DNA of 64,000 bases from Kappaphycus alvarezii (Eukaryota; Rhodophyta; Florideophyceae; Gigartinales; Solieriaceae). The notes beneath the pieces are model-generated. The model was not told the DNA's origin and did no database searches. It saw nothing but the letters and a program-made list of their open reading frames with translations. Shown here in pieces: positions 1 through 11,058 of this stretch (the first letter of the stretch is position 1; the number at the start of each line of letters is the position of its first letter). The translations under genes and the position numbers were made by a program. The DNA lies in assembly GCA_002205965.3 (NCBI GenBank), contig NADL03000521.1:1-64000 (forward strand). Reading direction: 5' to 3'.

Positions 1-1084
1 CCCTAATCCCTAATCCCCTAAAACCCCTAAATCCCCTAAATCCCCTAAAAAACCCCTAAATCCCTAATCCCTAATCCCTAATCCCCTAATCCTAATCCTA
101 ATCCTAATCCTAATCCTAATCCTAATCCTAATCCTAATCCTAAATCCTAATCCCCTAAATCCCCTAAATCCCTAATCCCCTAAATCCCCTAATCCCCTAA
201 AACCCCTAAATCCCCTAAACCCTAAAAAACCCCTAAATCCCTAAAATCCCCTAAATCCCCTAAATCCCTAAAAACCCCTAAAAACCCCTAAAAAACCCCT
301 AAAAAAAACCCCTAAATCCCCTAAAAACCCTAAAAAACCCTAAAACCCTAAATAAAAACCCCTAAATCCCCTAAATCCCCTAAATCCCCTAAATCCCCTA
401 AATCCCCTAAAAACCCCTAAAACCCCTAAAACCCCTAAAACCCCTAAAACCCCCTAAAACCCCTAAATCCCCTAATCCCCTAAATCCCCTAATCCCCTAA
501 ACCCCTAAAAAACCCCTAAAAACCCCTAAAATCCCTAAATCCCTAAATCCCTAAATCCCCTAAATCCCCTAAATCCCCTAAATCCCCTAATCCCCTAAAT
601 CCCTAAAAACCCCTAAAAAAACCCCTAATCCCCTAAAAATCCCCTAAACCCTAAATCCCCTAAAACCCCTAAATCCCCTAAATCCCCTAAACCCCTAAAA
701 CCCCTAAAAAACCCCTAAAAAACCCCTAAATCCCCTAAAACCCCTAAATCCCCTAAATCCCCTAAATCCCCTAATCCCCTAAATCCCCTAATCCCCTAAA
801 TCCCCTAAATCCCCTAAATCCCCTAAATCCCCTAAAAACCCCTAAAACCCCTAAAACCCCTAAATCCCCTAAAACCCCTAAACCCCTAATCCCCTAATCC
901 CTAAATCCCCTAAAAACCCCTAATCCCCTAATCCCTAAATCCCCTAAAACCCCTAAACCCCTAAACCCCTAAATCCCTAAAACCCCTAAATCCCCATAAA
1001 TCCCCTAAAACCCCCTAATCCCCTAATTCCCTAATCCCCTAATCCCCTAAATCCCTTAAATCCCCGAAATCCCCTAAATCCCCT
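1..1084. repeat. Telomeric repeat array (C-rich strand, left chromosome end)
   Basis: Continuous CCCTAA-type repeats: CCCTAAA, CCCCTAAA, CCCCTAAT, CCCTAAT and a run of CCTAAT hexamers near 97-150. On the G-rich strand these are TTTAGGG(G) and ATTAGG(G) variants. The C-rich strand reads 5' to 3' into the chromosome, as expected at a left telomere. The array is very heterogeneous, with 1-8 A per unit and 2-5 C, and becomes imperfect near 1,050-1,084 before unique sequence starts. This may reflect an error-prone telomerase template, or sequencing slippage in homopolymers. Confidence 0.95.
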
Positions 1085-1499
1085 GGCATCTGTTCGCATG
1101 GGCCCACTACATATACTCATAAAACTATTTCAAATTACAAATTGGTACATTTCATTCTCAGGGATGAAAACGTATAGTCTGCACTACAGTGCTTACTGCG
1201 GAAATAGGTACTACGATAGTTACAATACTCACCGACCAGGATTTTTGGGCAACGATTTTTGGTCAAAGATCGTTGGTCAAAAATCATAGCCCTACCCACA
1301 TTTGTAAACACAAGAGCATAGGAAACAGTCGGGTGCTTCTCTTGAGGCAGTGCAGCAGGCAATTACCACCAGAAACTGCAGGAGAAAAGTGCTCTGCGTA
1401 TCCATGGAGCTTCAGGGCTCCAAGTATTGCGATGTCCTGGACTTCAAACGCACATCAAGCCCACCCAATTATCCTAGTGGCTCCAATACAACTGCTAAG
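1085..1499. other. Subtelomeric stretch without a recognised gene
   Basis: Short open frames exist on both strands but none has a recognisable domain. At 1235-1290 there is a run of imperfect inverted GATTTTTGG(N)CAA units related to the palindrome at 1981-2006. Confidence 0.6.
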
Positions 1500-1853
1500 C
1501 CCTACTGTTTCCTCCTGACATACAACTTCTGAGAGCAAATCGTACTCACACGTTGGACGCCTATGGTGACCCTCAATCCTGTCGCACCATCGAATAAGAG
1601 AGTCAACACTTTCAACCCGTTGAGCTCCCTTCAAACAACACAATCGGTGAAACATAGAAACTATCAGCCTTTCATTGCTACTTCCTCTGTCGCCCGTTGG
1701 CATCAAGACACATGTACCGCCATAATCGAAGTGACAAGAAGCGTTCCAGTCAGGACCAGGACTGTTACGGGAAGATTTGGTGGGATATTCACGCAAATGC
1801 AAGCTGCAATCACTGCTACATCTAACGCGGCCTGCTTGCTAGCTGGCCTCTAG
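1500..1853 (+). pseudogene. LINE fragment, C-terminal endonuclease region (lineage 2)
   Basis: The translation after 1563 contains a VAPSNKRVNTFNPLSSL block and a downstream segment ending near TSNAACLLAG. The same order of motifs occurs in the LINE fragments at 18.2-19.0 kb (PLAPSNSRVRTFNPLTSL) and 29.4-29.8 kb (PLAPSHWRTRTFKTLTSL). In those copies the block follows a zinc finger and a PD-(D/E)XK-like motif, so this is the tail of a restriction-like endonuclease domain. Neither the reverse transcriptase nor the zinc finger is present here. It is a 5'-truncated, decayed copy about 0.9 kb from the telomere array. Assignment rests on similarity between window copies. Confidence 0.6.
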
Positions 1854-1980
1854 CCTGCCTTGTAGGGACTTTGAACACAGTTCACAATATTCGGGTTCAA
1901 ACCAGCTTCTCTAAGCTACATTTTAATTTGCAATGCCATCAATTTATTGTGGGTAACATTGTTGGGTGAGGATTTTTGGC

Positions 1981-2006
1981 CAAGGATTTTTGGCCAAAAA
2001 TCCTTG
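1981..2006. repeat. Perfect 26-bp palindrome
   Basis: CAAGGATTTTTGG is followed directly by its exact reverse complement, centred on GGCC. A further GGATTTTTGGC lies just upstream (about 1970-1980) and AGAAATCCTTG just downstream. A degenerate relative lies at 1235-1290. This is a short foldback repeat of unknown role. Confidence 0.85.
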
Positions 2007-2161
2007 CCCAGAAATCCTTGACGGCCGTCCACCCCCAGCCCGCTACTGTACTGAACCAAACTGCGTAATGTACTGTACAGACCGGACAACAAAGTCCAAG
2101 ATAGTAATTTACTATACTGTACTGTATTGTAGAATTCTCTTACAGTAGAGCGATGGAGATA

Positions 2162-4556
2162 TTACCACTGTATGGTTTGATCTGATCTGCGCAGATGCTT
2201 AATTATTGGCGATTTTGTTCCAAATAAAGCCTCATACGGTGATTTTCCTGTTTGGGTGTGCGGGATTGCATTCTTACAATCTACGGCATGTTTCACTGCG
2301 TATGGCCAGAACTGCAATGGTACTTTCGAGACAGACAGAGATGAACGTGCTGCATTGATAATGACGCCCTGGGTTCGCTCAACAAGACCGTTTGATGCTG
2401 TAGTGTAACTGGATGTTAGGTCTATATCAACGCCACTTACCTGAAGGACTTTTTGTCCTTCAGTAAATTCTCGACCACCATCTGAATGTAAAGACTTCAC
2501 AGTACACTCTACTTGACGTTCGAACCACTTTGTGAATTCCAGCAGCGCAGGAGACGCACCCCCCTTATTCGAAATAGGCTTTGCAAAAATAAAGCGCGTA
2601 GCTTCATCAACAATGGTAACAAGATATTTCTCCCCGCGTGGTGATGTTTGCTTAATCTTACCGACAACATCGATGTGCAGGTGACCAGGCTTATCTGCCT
2701 TTGTGATACTGCCCTTATAGGACTTTCGAAACTTTCCAAGGATACAAGGCTTGCATTTTGACCGTGTAGGTACTTTAGGCAAGTCCCCATTCCTAATCAT
2801 TTCTCGAATCATTTTAGCTGAACCTTGATGGCTAAGCCGATGGTGCCAGATTTCACAGTCCTCAGAATCTTTTGTCGATGGGGACGGTGGAGGCTTTTCG
2901 TTCTCATTAAAAGTAAGCTGGTAATTGATGCCACTCATTTTGTCCACTTCCGCTGGAGATTCTTCATCAGAATCCGCGTAGAAACCAGAGTCAGCCTTGT
3001 CGGCAGACATATGGCTATCAATTGTTTCTTTTGATGATAGATCAATAGGTTCACTATCCTCAGCAACACCAGGTGTTGATGATGCAAAAGGATACTGTTT
3101 GAGAGTTAGAAGCACCAAATGTATTCAGGTCAATGGCCTCGTGCCTTTGTGCAGTTTCGATTACTGCTCTCATCGCGGAGTTTTTTTCGTTTGTTAACTG
3201 ATCGGTTGAGTTCCGTGCCTCCCCCATGTAGTACAGCCCGTCCTTATTGACTTTAGCTTTTCCAAGTAGCTTATAATTTTTGGTCATGTCCAATAGAAGA
3301 GCGCAATCAGGCAAGAATACAGTGCATACTCGAGCATGAGCAAGTGAGGGAACAGACAGGAGATCCATAGCAAGGTCCTTTGAGAAAAGAGCATTGCTTA
3401 GAGAAACATCTGTATCAGAATCCTCTGTAGTCCATGTAACTTCACGTGTTACAGTGTGAGACGCTTTTATCTCCGAGTTGTCTCCCAGAGAAATCTTCAC
3501 ATCACATTCTTTTGTTTGCGTGAGCTTCTCAAGCTGATTTACCATGTGAGTGGTTGTGCCGGAATCAAGCATCATTCTCGACTGCTGCTTTTCTGATGCG
3601 ACATTTGCTCTTGCTATGCAAACTCGATGATCTCTATTCTTCTTTCTGTTATCCTTCTTTTTATCATCTTCCTGTACAGCATTGTCCTTTGATTCCTGCT
3701 TCTTTTGGTCTAGCCGAAGTTGAATCTTGTTTTCCGGATTATTTATATTCCAGAAACATTTGCTGGTTGAGTGTCCATTTCTCTCACATATTTCACAGTA
3801 CAAGTGTCCTTTGCCAGTACTAGCCGCTGCTATAACGTGATAATTGCGAGATCTGGATTTCATTTCTCTATTCTCCTCAAGTAGTCGGCTAGAGACAACG
3901 TTCTAATCAGCCCTTTCATCTGCAAGGGTCTTGATAGTTGGGATTCCAGCCTGCAACTCAGGTGCCTCAATAGAAACAACAAGCAGCATTATTCGCAGCT
4001 CATTGGGCAGTGGTGTACCTATGTTAGCAAGCTCATCAATCGGTCCAGCCATTTTGTCAATATGTAGGCCTATATCTTATTTTATAGAAGTGTACTTCGT
4101 TGACACAAGATCTGACATTGCCGTTATCTTAGTTGCCGTAGACCTCGAATCATACCGCTCGTCCAATTTCTCGAGCATTTTGAATGGCTTTCCAATATTC
4201 GGAAGAACAATTCTCAGTACACTGTTTGTCAATGACCTAACGATTAGGTTTGATGCCTTCTTACAGTCCAACTGGAACTTCTTGAACTCAGCGGTCCCTT
4301 CTTCGTGTGGATTATCCTCTTCAGAGAGAGCTTGGCCGATTTCTTTAGCATCACAAAATGCTTCAATTCGGACTCTCCACAATCTGTAGTCTGAGTTCTC
4401 ATCCAACGGAGGAACGCTGTTTTTGTCGTCATCCGTACCCATGTTGATTTGGTGAATGAGCAAAGGTTATTTGGGCAAATGGAAGAGGCAAAAAGGAGGG
4501 GCCTCAGTGGACAGTCAGTGGAATGCAGGGCTAGCAGTGCCCTGGGCTCATAACCT
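2162..4556 (-). mobile_element. Ty1/copia element, truncated (gag to integrase)
   Basis: Fossil copia element on the minus strand. In element order it keeps a leader with a primer-binding site, a gag region of the UBN2 type, a CCHC knuckle (CEICERNGHSTSKC), a retropepsin motif (LDSGTTTHMV), a GAG-pre-integrase segment (HHRLSHQG) and an integrase core with HIDVVG and HSDGGREF motifs. Reverse transcriptase, RNase H and the 3' LTR are absent: the element stops near 2162 against unrelated sequence. About two breaks interrupt the frame. No matching LTR pair was found, so age cannot be judged from LTRs. Confidence 0.9.
4542..4555 (-). other. Copia primer-binding site, half initiator-tRNA type
   Basis: The plus strand reads CTGGGCTCATAACC, one mismatch from the anticodon arm of the initiator tRNA-Met gene at 61317-61389. 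Its reverse complement, GGTTATGAGCCC, sits at the leader position expected for a copia element that primes from a cleaved initiator tRNA, as Drosophila copia does. Confidence 0.7.
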
Positions 4557-4926
4557 CACAAGACGTTAAACTTTTGTTCATGTAGTTGTCTACCTTTTGT
4601 TTACTGTGAATCTGTGATTCTCAAGAGTTAAATACTGCAGCATTTGCAATACTCTCTCTCTCCTGTCCATCACATTCCAAATGTACTCTCCAAAATGCAA
4701 TGTGCTAAATGCACTCTCCAAAATGCAGTTTGCCCTCCTGATTGCTATGGATTCAGCAGTAAATCATTAGGCTGTCCAATCAAACGAAATCAAAGGGAAG
4801 TTACCTGTCAAAGCTTAATGCAGTGTAAAGTCATGACGGAGGTCACATTTCGACATACACGATAGACACTCAATGAAGTAAAGTTTCTACTTTACCCGTA
4901 CTGTGTGTACAAATGTATGTACTGTA
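4557..4926. other. Possible copia LTR remnant and LINE-tail-like sequence
   Basis: No gene. Two spaced direct copies of CTCTCCAAAATGCA lie at about 4686-4730. At 4855-4891, ACACGATAGACACTCAATG followed by AAGTAAAGTTTC matches the 3' tail of the LINE copies at 61.6 and 62.3 kb. The tail is followed after about 35 bp by the Tc1/mariner element. Confidence 0.5.
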
Positions 4927-6471
4927 CAATGCCGGAAATTGTTATAAAGCCATCGGTTTTTTTATATCTCGACTTCAAAAAAGGATAAATTAAAAAACAA
5001 AACTTCTCAAAACTATTCTTTTTGGTATCTCAATCATGTCCCAAAAAAATTTGTAAATCGAATAAAATGTTTTTTATTTCTTTCAAATTCGGCTACCCCG
5101 GGGTCGGAAGACTCTACAAAGCCACGCCATTCCAGAACTGTTTCTCGCCAATCTGGAGAACTAGAGAACAAACCCTCATATCTGATAACTCCCCCCGAGA
5201 CCTCCGACGGCATCCGACGTCATTACGGCAAACTTCAACATGCCTCGGCGGAAAAGTCTAGCGTAATTTGAGAGAGGGCAAATTAATACCATCCACAGCC
5301 AAAATATGTCTAACAGGGCAATCGCAGAGCGCCTCAGTCGCTCAAAAGACGTCATGTACAACTAGTTTCGACTCCAAGCGCAATATGTAGTTAAGAAACG
5401 CCGCGAGGGGAAACCAAAAATGACGGAGAGATCATACCGTCTTCTGACAAGGGAGGTTTCCAACCAGGATATGTCTTCATCCGACCTCCGCACTGCCCTT
5501 AATCTACCTGTCTCTGAAAGACGAGTCCGTCAGCTCCTGAATGGGAGCGGTTCATTCCAATTCAAGCGGATGAAACAGGGCCCCGCTATGACTCCAACCC
5601 GCAAACAAAAACGTGTCGAGTTTGCAGAGTCCCATGTGACATGTACTCACCAAGAGTGGCGCCGAGTCGTTTTTAGCGATGAAAAAATTTAACATAGACG
5701 ACTCCGATGACTGGGCGTCGTACTGGTACTGCTTAAAGAAGAAGAAAGCTATTTTCTCTACTAGGCAGCATGGAGGGGGGCCGGTGATGGTTTGGGCTGG
5801 GTTTTCTATGTCCGGCAAGACGTTATTGGCTATATTGTCAGGTCGCCAGAACTCAATGGACTACACTGCAACTCTTCAGAGTTTTTTGCTTCCGTTCGCG
5901 GCTGAAAAGCACTACTCAGACTGGATCTTTCGGCAGGACAGGGCCTCAGGGCTTCTATCCACACTTCAAAGCATACCAAAGAGTGGTTTGCTGGGAATAA
6001 TCTGGGGGTATTGGAGTGGCCTGCGAAGTCGCCGGACCTCAACCCAATAGAAAATCTATGGGAAACACTGGCAAGTCGTGTCTATAAGGAGGAAAGGCAA
6101 TTCGGTTCTGTCGCTGAGTTGGTTCAGTGTTTGGAAAGGTGCTGGGATGAGATTGACCATTCGAATCTTGTTTTTTTGGTCGATTAGCTTCCCCGGCGCT
6201 GTGCCAAGGTGCTCAGGGTGAGATACGGGCAAAAGAGGTACTAGTTTCGATGTTATCCTTGTTGAAATGATGCGGCTTTATACTGTCTTCCGACCCTGAA
6301 GTAGCCGAATCGACAAAAAATTAGAACGTTTTTACTCAAATAGCAAAACCTTTTGGGATCTGATAAATGAACTCAAAGGAATCGCTTTGGACAGTTTTTT
6401 CTTTTATTTTAACGTTTTTTGAAGTCCATATTTTAAAAAATCCGATGGCTTTATATCCATTTCCGGCACCG
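4927..6471 (+). mobile_element. Tc1/mariner DNA transposon with long inverted repeats
   Basis: The 1,545-bp element is bounded by TA on both sides (4925-4926 and 6472-6473), the Tc1/mariner target duplication. Terminal inverted repeats run 4927-5112 and 6285-6471. Both begin C(A/G)(A/G)TGCCGGAAAT, share AAAGCCATCGG, and end at GTCGGAAGAC next to the transposase region. They align along about 186 bp with clear divergence. The long inverted ends and single internal transposase match the family. The transposase is broken, so the copy is dead. Confidence 0.92.
5240..6244 (+). pseudogene. Tc1/mariner transposase pseudogene
   Basis: The likely start is the ATG of MPRRKSLA at 5240, followed by a helix-turn-helix region (MSNRAIAERLSRSKDV). 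The longest open piece, 5420-5692, ends in RRVVFSDEK, which carries the first catalytic aspartate. A frameshift at about 5690 moves the frame to NIDDSDDWASYW. The second aspartate is in IFRQDRA near 5930-5945. A second frameshift follows, then SPDLNPIENLWE near 6033-6065 with the third acidic residue and the family hallmark. The C-terminus (LPRRCAKVLRVRYGQ) also fits Tc1. In-frame stops occur in the N-terminal third and near the C-terminus. About five lesions in roughly 335 codons. Confidence 0.9.
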
Positions 6472-7783
6472 TATACTGCGTAAAACTTAAGTGAGTGCAA
6501 TAAGGATACTGTAAAGAGATCGATTTGGTTCTTTAATATTTGAAGATGATTCTTTACTCTTTACTTATCTTGAGTGTACTGTACACCGACTGACCGACTA
6601 CTCCGTTAAGAACTAACTGGATGGACCACATCGGTCACGTGCAGTGGGGCCCGCGATATGATGGCCGTAGCCACCGACGACCACAAAGTGCAACTGATAC
6701 GCTGGTAGATGGGTGTACGAATTGTAGCGTCCGAGGTGTGGCATTTCCTGGCTACACGCGGCACATACTCTTCGATATATAATGCGGTATCCTGAGAAGG
6801 GGCACCGAGGGAGTTGAAAGCCAGAGGCTGGAATCGGAAACCTGGGTCGCGGGGGGCAGCGAGGGGGGCACCAGGCGCCTTGACAGCTTGTGCTGTAGGT
6901 CCTGGACCTTGCGATAGTGTGTGAGGGCGGCAGCCCCACCGGCGAATTGCGTCGCTTTGGTAATGGAGGTCTGCTTGAACGGTGACGTGACGGCGACGTC
7001 ACATGCAATAGGTTGGTCTGGTAGGCCATCTTCAGTGTCACGGGGGATCCACGAGGAGAATGTCAGCGGGCCTGTAGTCCGTCCCGGGGAGGAGATTCTC
7101 AGCTTCGAGCTCGTAGTCGAGGCCGGCGGCGCGGAACACGTCCCACGCGAACACATTGCGAACTGAGTTGTGGCGGTGAATGCGTCCAAACTCTGAGACG
7201 CAGCGGTCGGCAGCATGGTCACCGTGGACATCCATGTCCTGCTGGCAGTGGTGGCATTTCAATGGCACCGAGTCTGTGTAGACTGGGAGACCGAGGTGCC
7301 TGCGCAGCATGATGCTCCAGTGTGGTGATGACACCTTCGTCGCAGAGGTGGGATGGGCAAATAGGAACGCCGCCGCACCGGTGTTACGGAAGGCCAAGCC
7401 TCGAATCCGGCGACGTGTGGACGTGTTAGAGTGGCAGCTGGGATGAGGCACTCTCTTCCATAAATCATCCTTCCAAAACTCCTTTGCCCTGGCCTCTTGC
7501 TGCGCCCGATTTAGATGAGATTGCAGGTTGACGGGCATGGCGGCAAGGGAGGCGGGTTAAAAGGGGCCCAGGTCGGTGGCAAACGAATCACCTTGGATCT
7601 GGCGGACGAAATTGCGCAGGGGCCGGCGTGCCTGGTTGACGAGGAAGTATCGATCGCCCCGTGCTTGTTTCCCAAGGACGGCGACGGAGCGGGGTGTTGC
7701 GTAGTCGGCGGTGCGTAAGCGGGCAGGGGGAGCGTCCAGAATGCTGGCGGCGACAGCCGCGTGCAGTGCAGGGCCAGGTTTGA
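6472..7783 (-). pseudogene. 5'-truncated R2-like LINE: RT C-terminus, zinc finger, endonuclease (lineage 1)
   Basis: In reading order on the minus strand the copy starts at about 7783, in the region after the reverse-transcriptase palm (AVAASILDAPPAR, matching VAASIIDAVPAR at about 63.57 kb). It continues through GLAFRNTGAAAFLFAHP to a zinc finger (CHHC, then GDHAADRC) followed by RHNSVRN and RPADILL, then CDVAVTSPF. This is the CCHC plus PD-(D/E)XK-like layout of restriction-like endonuclease LINEs such as R2. Pieces 7538-7038, 7231-6752 and 7041-6613 are open in different frames, so the gene is broken. The 3' UTR tail ends with AGTAAAGAGTAAAGAATC near 6547-6565. The same tail sequence also precedes the 5' end, at 7783-7818. 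Confidence 0.8.
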
Positions 7784-7818
7784 TGATTCTTTACTCTTTA
7801 CTCTCTTGAGTGTACACA
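7783..7818 (-). repeat. LINE-tail copy abutting a 5'-truncated LINE
   Basis: On the minus strand GTGTACACTCAAGAGAG and AAAGAGTAAAGAATCATC immediately precede the 5' end of the LINE fragment below it. The same motif ends that fragment at about 6545-6590. This is either a target duplication of about 35 bp or insertion directly onto the tail of an earlier copy. Confidence 0.65.
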
Positions 7819-7910
7819 TGCGGTTCGGCTATCTCCCCGTGTACAGTGCGTATGATATTCGAAACGTGTTCAGGATAATGGCCTAAAGGGCTGGATACTG
7901 TACTGTACTG

Positions 7911-8070
7911 TACAGTATTGTACTGTACTGTACAGTGCTGTAGCCTTAAAAGGAGAGTGATGCATACGGTATTGACTGTACCGTACAGTTGTACAGTATT
8001 GTACTGTACTGTACAGTGCTGTAGCCTTAAAAGGAGAGTGATGCATACGGTATTGACTGTACCGTACAGT
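7911..8070. repeat. 81-bp tandem duplication
   Basis: Two near-identical units, 7911-7989 and 7992-8070, each carry TACTGTACTGTACAGTGCTG, an AGGAGAGTGATGCATACGG core and GACTGTACCGTACAG. The units are rich in the palindromic word GTAC. Confidence 0.95.
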
Positions 8071-8099
8071 ACAGTACATTATGATTCAGTACAGTATCC

Positions 8100-9319
8100 T
8101 GATAATTAAATGCAACCCAGGATAATAATACATTACAGTAACTCGGGAGAGGATTCCTTCATACGCTCTGCACTGTAATAGTTACAAAACAAACAAACGC
8201 TTTTATTACATGTTCACTAAACCGAGCAGGGTCACTCACGCATCAGGTGATGCGAGAGACAGGGCACGGTAATAGTTACAGTGTATAATGGGGGGGAAAT
8301 TGGTTTTACTTGAATGGGTGAATGGGGCTTACAGTCGAATGGGAAATTGGTTTGGTTTACTGCGAGTAATGTAATAGACTATTTCTCTGCTCACAGTGCC
8401 ATGATGTGACAACAAGGCAGTGCTCTTGATTACCATTTCCCTGGTGCGTGAACTGGGATTCGAGCTTTATGACTGAAAAATAAAGCAAACTCAAATCGTA
8501 TTGCCACTTTAGGGGTAGCACACCGATGCATTCTCCGTCATCATGCAAGTTACACAATCGGTCTCCAATTGTGCTCTTGATCAAAAAATGAGCATCATGC
8601 TTCTTCAGAGACGCCCCGTTTTGCTGATTAAGTCCAACGCCGAATCCTACCAGGGGGGGGGAATGTTTGGGTAGTTTACATTTGGAAGATACGTACGGGT
8701 GTCTCTCTGCCCTAACAGCTTTTCGGTTCCCGAAATCTTCGCGCTGTAATAGTATCGGTGGACCCAACCTCGGCATACTGCACGTCTTCAGGATTCGGAC
8801 TCTTCTCCATTCGCAGCAAACTAACCCAAATTCCTAACTGTATTCCTCTTTGATTTACCAGCACGGTCCTCTCTCAGCTTTAATCTGTAGTATGTCATGG
8901 TACCTTGATCAACAATGAAGGAATATGATTTTGCTCTGACCAATCGCGCTTACGGGCTTCTCATAGGGCTGCGGCTACGCTTCATGTTACTAAGGATTAA
9001 CTTTCCCCTCAGGATTAATCGGGGAGTTTGGGGTGTTTTACTGATTAGAGATGTAGGACAGCTATTTCTCAGGAAGGGGGGCAGGTCTGTGTATTGGAGG
9101 GTCTGACAGGGGGACAGAGTCAGGCAGAACTATCTCACAAGGCTGATGAAAGAAGAATTGATGGCAATAGCAAACGTCAATATCTAGAATGGTGTTTCAT
9201 TCTCTTGCAAATGTGAACCTTCCATAGAAGTAATTCATAGCTAGAAGATTCCAGTATTTAAAAACGCCGGACTATGATCCGAATCAGCTTGGTCACCACC
9301 AGCCCCATCTCTGTTCGCC
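8100..9319. other. Intergenic stretch with short interspersed repeats
   Basis: No gene recognised. GGGAAATTGGTTTGGTTTAC followed by TGCGAGTAATG at 8341-8371 recurs at 11593-11623. GGGGAATGTTTGGG, GTAGTTTAC and TTTGGAAGATA at about 8656-8692 match one end of the short-repeat family at 11.25, 11.49, 24.55, 25.2 and 52.9 kb. The segment just before 9320 is the presumed promoter of the MACPF gene; AGTATTTAAAA at about 9254-9264 is a possible TATA-like element. Confidence 0.5.
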
Positions 9320-11058
9320 ATGATTTCATCTAACAGCCGCTTTCTCAAACATTTTATTTGCCTGTTTCTGAGCCTCTCCTCATCACAGGGATTGGAACGA
9401 TGGGACACACTCGGATTTGGCATTCGGCCATACGATGGGACGTTTGACTTCTCCCTCGTTCACTCTCGTGTTCTAGATCTTGGTCCTCTTGTTGAGAAAA
9501 ATGGCCGTCTTGTTCGCGAGAGAACAACCCTACTCGAACTGGACAATACGAGAAGCGAGAAGCGAGTAGCTAGTGGATTCAATGAGTTTACTATCGCACT
9601 GAAAAGAGATATATCAGTTGGGGGTGGCTTCTTAGGATTCAAGGCAAATGTGGCCACCCACTACAAGTTGGAGACTACTCAACGCTCAGATTATTTCTTC
9701 TCTCGATTGGCCACTATTACCCAGAGAGGGCAATTGAGAGTCGATACCCCCTCCATTCCTTCTCTAAGGCAACTTGTACTGCCTCACGTGGCAAGTCACA
9801 TCGCAACAGCTACTCCACAACAAATTTTTGCCACTTACGGGACCCACGTTGCTATTGGCCTTGCCTTCGGGGGAATGCTGGAGCTTTGGTCCTCATCTTT
9901 GAAATCCAAATTTACCTCGGAGAGGGAATTCTCAACCGCTGCTGATGCCAGCTTCAAGTCTTTCGTCAGGGGTGCGTTCTCGCTCACAACTAGGGAAAAG
10001 CAGTTGGCGGAACGGATGGAATCCGTGGAAGGTCTTATTGTCAAAGGCCAAACGCGAAGTTTGATCAACAATGCTGAAAACAACTGCATAGCGCCTTCTT
10101 CGTCCAATTCCCAGGCAATCAAATTCTTGTCTCAAGGTGCAGTCGCAATTTGGGACCTTATTCCTAATGAGGCCCAATCAAAGCGAGTCAAAGATTATTA
10201 CGATCAGATATTTGGCAGACGATCTATAGTTTTGAAGCGATTCGAGAGCTCGCCGTTGGACTCAGTGGGTAGAGTTCCACATCCAGAAGCTCAAGTTTTT
10301 GTGCCACGAGGTTGGAAGGTAATCAGTGGGGGCGCAGACGTACAGTTCTTTGGAGCTGGACAGCTGCTAACCAAATCGTACCCAATTTTGGAAAATGGAG
10401 TCCCAGTGGGATGGTTTGCACAGTCTAAAGACCATCTACGCTCTGACCAGGGAAAAATTCAAGCATTTGCCGTTGCTCTATGGGATCCTTTTGACTCTTG
10501 GGATGTTATAGTGCGGCAGAAAGTATCAGGCCGTGCTCCACATCCAAGAGCGACGGCGTTCCTCCCTAGTAATGGCGGGTACATGGTAACAGGCGGTGGA
10601 GCAAATAACCTTTGGGTTACGCCAGGAAGTCTGCTCGTGACTAGCGCGCCAACTACCGGACCTTCTCTTGGATGGGTTGCCTCCGCCAAAGATCATCTAC
10701 GATCTGCACCAGGGCGGGTTGTTGCCTTTGTGATTGGCATAAAACCAAGGGATGGTCAAAACCCTCTATCGCGCGAAAGACAGATCCGATTCGGCCCGGC
10801 GCAGCATCCATCAGGGACCATATATGCAACAAGAGGATCATGTTTTGTTGGGGGGGAGCTGAAGTTTCAAGGGGAGAAACAGGAAATATGCTGGTTGACC
10901 TTGTGCCCAGTGCTGATGGCAAGAGGTTTTCCTCCTATGCAAAAGATCACTTGGTAGCTGACCCACAGTCTCTCACGATTTCGGGAATTGAAGTAGAGGG
11001 AGCTCAGTATGTTGACACCATAGAGAGTGTGCTCGGAATTGATCCGACATCATTTTAG
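9320..11058 (+). CDS. Secreted MACPF (perforin-like) protein with three C-terminal repeats; about one break
   Basis: The protein begins with a plausible signal peptide (FICLFLSLSSS, residues about 12-22). A MACPF region of roughly 300 residues follows and contains YGTHVAIGLAFGG at about residue 172, which fits the family signature Y-G-T-H then GG. MACPF proteins oligomerise to form membrane pores in immunity, predation and development; the role here is unknown. The C-terminal region has repeats of about 70 residues, each with a GGGA-type strand start, a P-x-GW(V/F)A-like stretch and an (A/S)KDHL motif. I do not recognise these as a named domain. The gene looks nearly whole, with about one apparent break, which could be a sequencing error. 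I chose the first ATG because it supplies the signal peptide. There is no sign of introns. Short repeats in opposite orientation lie on either side. Confidence 0.85.

Noticed and set aside
1098-1518. Small subtelomeric ORFs on both strands
   Set aside because: They derive from short inverted GATTTTTGG repeats and overlap each other; no evidence of coding.
9460-10177. Minus-strand open frames under the MACPF gene
   Set aside because: Antisense shadows of a well-supported coding sequence.
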